From Hyphomonas sediminis (GTDB lineage: Bacteria > Pseudomonadota > Alphaproteobacteria > Caulobacterales > Hyphomonadaceae): a DNA stretch of 64,000 nt. Made by a program: the position numbers and the translations under genes. Location: contig NZ_JAIEZP010000001.1 in assembly GCF_019679475.1 (NCBI RefSeq), positions 1,612,001-1,676,000 on the forward strand, read 5' to 3'. The notes beneath the pieces were generated by a model. That model made no database searches. It had not been told where the DNA came from and was given only the letters and a program-made list of their open reading frames with translations. Shown one piece after another: positions 62,805 to 64,000 of this stretch. How positions within the stretch are numbered: position 1 is the stretch's first letter; every line of letters starts with the position of its first letter.

Positions 62805-62820
62805 AAATGATATACCAATT
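62805..62820. promoter_or_regulatory. Regulon palindrome, site 5 (oxidase/MFS)
   Basis: AAATGATATACCAATT lies between the divergent oxidase (start 62776) and MFS transporter (start 62879). It has the GATATACC core variant. Confidence 0.7.
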
Positions 62821-62878
62821 GCCGGAAGTATTCAGAAAGTCCACTGACAACGCAGCAGTGGTTCGAGGAGTTTGAAGC

Positions 62879-64000
62879 ATGGCTGAAACAGGTGAGTTCA
62901 ACCGCGGCTGGCCGGTGGTCAGTGCTGCTGCCATCGGTGTCGGCCTGGGGCTTTCGCCGCTGCCGTTCTACACGATCGGCGTGATGATCCCGCCGATCCT
63001 GGCCGAATTCGGCCCAATGGGCTGGGCGCCGGGAGACATTCTGAACGCGCTGGCCATTTATACATTTGGCGTGTTCATCGCGGCGCCGCTGGTTGGCATT
63101 CTGGCGCAGCGTTTCGGCGCGCGGATCGTGGCGCTGATCTCTACGGTGACCTTCAGCCTGTCGATGATGGCGCTGGCCTTCAATACCGGATCGAAGCCGC
63201 TCTACATTTTCCTCTGGCTGCTGCTGGCTTTTGCCGGGGCGGGAACGCTGCCCATCACATTTACCCGGCCTGTTGCGGCGTGGTTCGACAAGAACCGGGG
63301 GATCGTGCTGGGCCTCGCGTTGATCGCGACGGGCGTGAGCGGCGCGCTGGCGAAATTCTTTGCACAATACATCGTGTCGAACCCGGAATGGCATTTCTTC
63401 AACGGTTCGGGCTGGCGCAGCGCGTATATCCTGCTGGCGCTGCTGCCGTTGACGATTTCGTTGCCGCTGAGCCTGCTGAGCCTGCGCGACCTGGACGACA
63501 AGCCGGCGAGCGAGTCGCGCCTTGTTTCGATGAAGCTGCCGATCCTCGGGATTTCGCTGCTGGGCACGCTGGGCCTGATCGCGATCGTCTGGATGCAGGT
63601 GCTGCCGTTGATCAGTGCGCATGGAGCCCGGCTGGAATACATCATGGCGATCGTCTTCTCACTGATGATGCTGATGCCCGTTCTGGCGATGATCTTCCTC
63701 GACATCCGCAAGACGCCGCCGGCGCGCGCCGAGGGCGCCGCGCAGTTGCTGACGGGTATGGGGCTTTCCGAAGCGCTGAAGGATTGGCGGTTCTGGCTGC
63801 TGGGGATCTGCTTCATGCCGATCTCGTATGCGGTCGGCGCGGTGATCCCGAATATCGAGCGCATCCTTGTGCACCAGTCCTTCGACATCAACGAAGCAGT
63901 TGGGCTGGCCACGCTGACGGGGCTGGCGGTGCTGCTGGGCCGCGCGGTGGGCGGCTATCTGATCGACCGCCTGTGGGCGCCAGCCGTGGCATTTGCCTTC
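62879..64000 (+). CDS. MFS transporter, N-terminal part (cut by window edge)
   Basis: An inner-membrane permease; 374 codons are visible and the frame is open at the right edge. It begins MAETGEFNRGWPVVSAAAIG and has at least eight hydrophobic segments, with the loop-2/3-like motif GILAQRFGARIVALIS and FDKNRGIVLGLALIATGVSG. It resembles the OFA/monocarboxylate-like MFS group, suiting an organic acid product or substrate, but this is inference. Ribosome site GAGGAG is 8 bp upstream of the ATG. Confidence 0.9.
   Translation, partial: MAETGEFNRGWPVVSAAAIGVGLGLSPLPFYTIGVMIPPILAEFGPMGWAPGDILNALAIYTFGVFIAAPLVGILAQRFGARIVALISTVTFSLSMMALAFNTGSKPLYIFLWLLLAFAGAGTLPITFTRPVAAWFDKNRGIVLGLALIATGVSGALAKFFAQYIVSNPEWHFFNGSGWRSAYILLALLPLTISLPLSLLSLRDLDDKPASESRLVSMKLPILGISLLGTLGLIAIVWMQVLPLISAHGARLEYIMAIVFSLMMLMPVLAMIFLDIRKTPPARAEGAAQLLTGMGLSEALKDWRFWLLGICFMPISYAVGAVIPNIERILVHQSFDINEAVGLATLTGLAVLLGRAVGGYLIDRLWAPAVAFAF

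Overview
The window is chromosomal DNA of a high-GC alphaproteobacterium. Gene content points to the Hyphomonadaceae/Caulobacterales side: a bactofilin overlapping an M23 endopeptidase gene, an isc/suf cluster in alphaproteobacterial order, an F1-ATPase zeta subunit (DUF1476), a DUF3450-TtpC-ExbBD-TonB-TPR operon and a large TonB-dependent receptor. This placement is inferred from gene content, not from a search.

Layout. 1-2170: argS (cut by the window edge), a lipoprotein gene and ispH. 2171-4005: an accessory pocket with palindromic repeats, a second diverged copy of the ispH 3' end, and two overlapping AT-richer genes of unknown function, one with an HNH-like cysteine/histidine pattern. 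4158-8049: a secreted protein and an arsRI-acr3-arsC operon. 8104-17671: a flavodoxin-like protein, a DEAD-box helicase, a TauD-like dioxygenase, rarA/phosphotransferase/pseudouridine synthase, a sugar-nucleotide epimerase and sppA. 17881-24428: tRNA-Gln and a seven-gene energy-transduction operon. 24511-26307: bactofilin and its M23 partner. 26515-35736: bcp, a YhdP-like protein, tyrS, anmK and small housekeeping genes. 35851-44121: iscS-sufB-(lipoprotein, 29-aa membrane peptide)-sufCDST-sufA, then a hypoxanthine-DNA glycosylase. 44180-50165: a decayed gene, a guanidinium exporter behind what looks like a guanidine-II (mini-ykkC) riboswitch, plsC/tetR, purCS, the ATPase zeta subunit, GH16, 5-formyl-THF cyclo-ligase and a probable 6S RNA. 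50181-52556: a phytase-like lipoprotein, an HxlR regulator, tRNA-Gly and a PilZ protein.

52688-64000 (continuing past the edge) is the most interesting part. It holds LeuC/LeuD-like hydro-lyase subunits, a class III CoA-transferase, an HMG-CoA-lyase-like enzyme, a DUF1838 lipoprotein, a lipocalin-like protein, a TonB-dependent receptor, a Tat-exported flavin amine oxidase and an MFS transporter. Every transcription unit has a near-identical 16-bp palindrome upstream (approximately AAAWGRTATAYCWWWT). I read it as one regulon for uptake and degradation of an unknown substrate. The aconitase-fold, CoA-transferase and lyase trio would suit hydration, CoA activation and retro-Claisen-type cleavage of a branched dicarboxylic acid. 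The substrate is not determined by the sequence, and no regulator gene lies in the window.

Two housekeeping genes, ispH and tyrS, show signs of recombination at their 3' ends.
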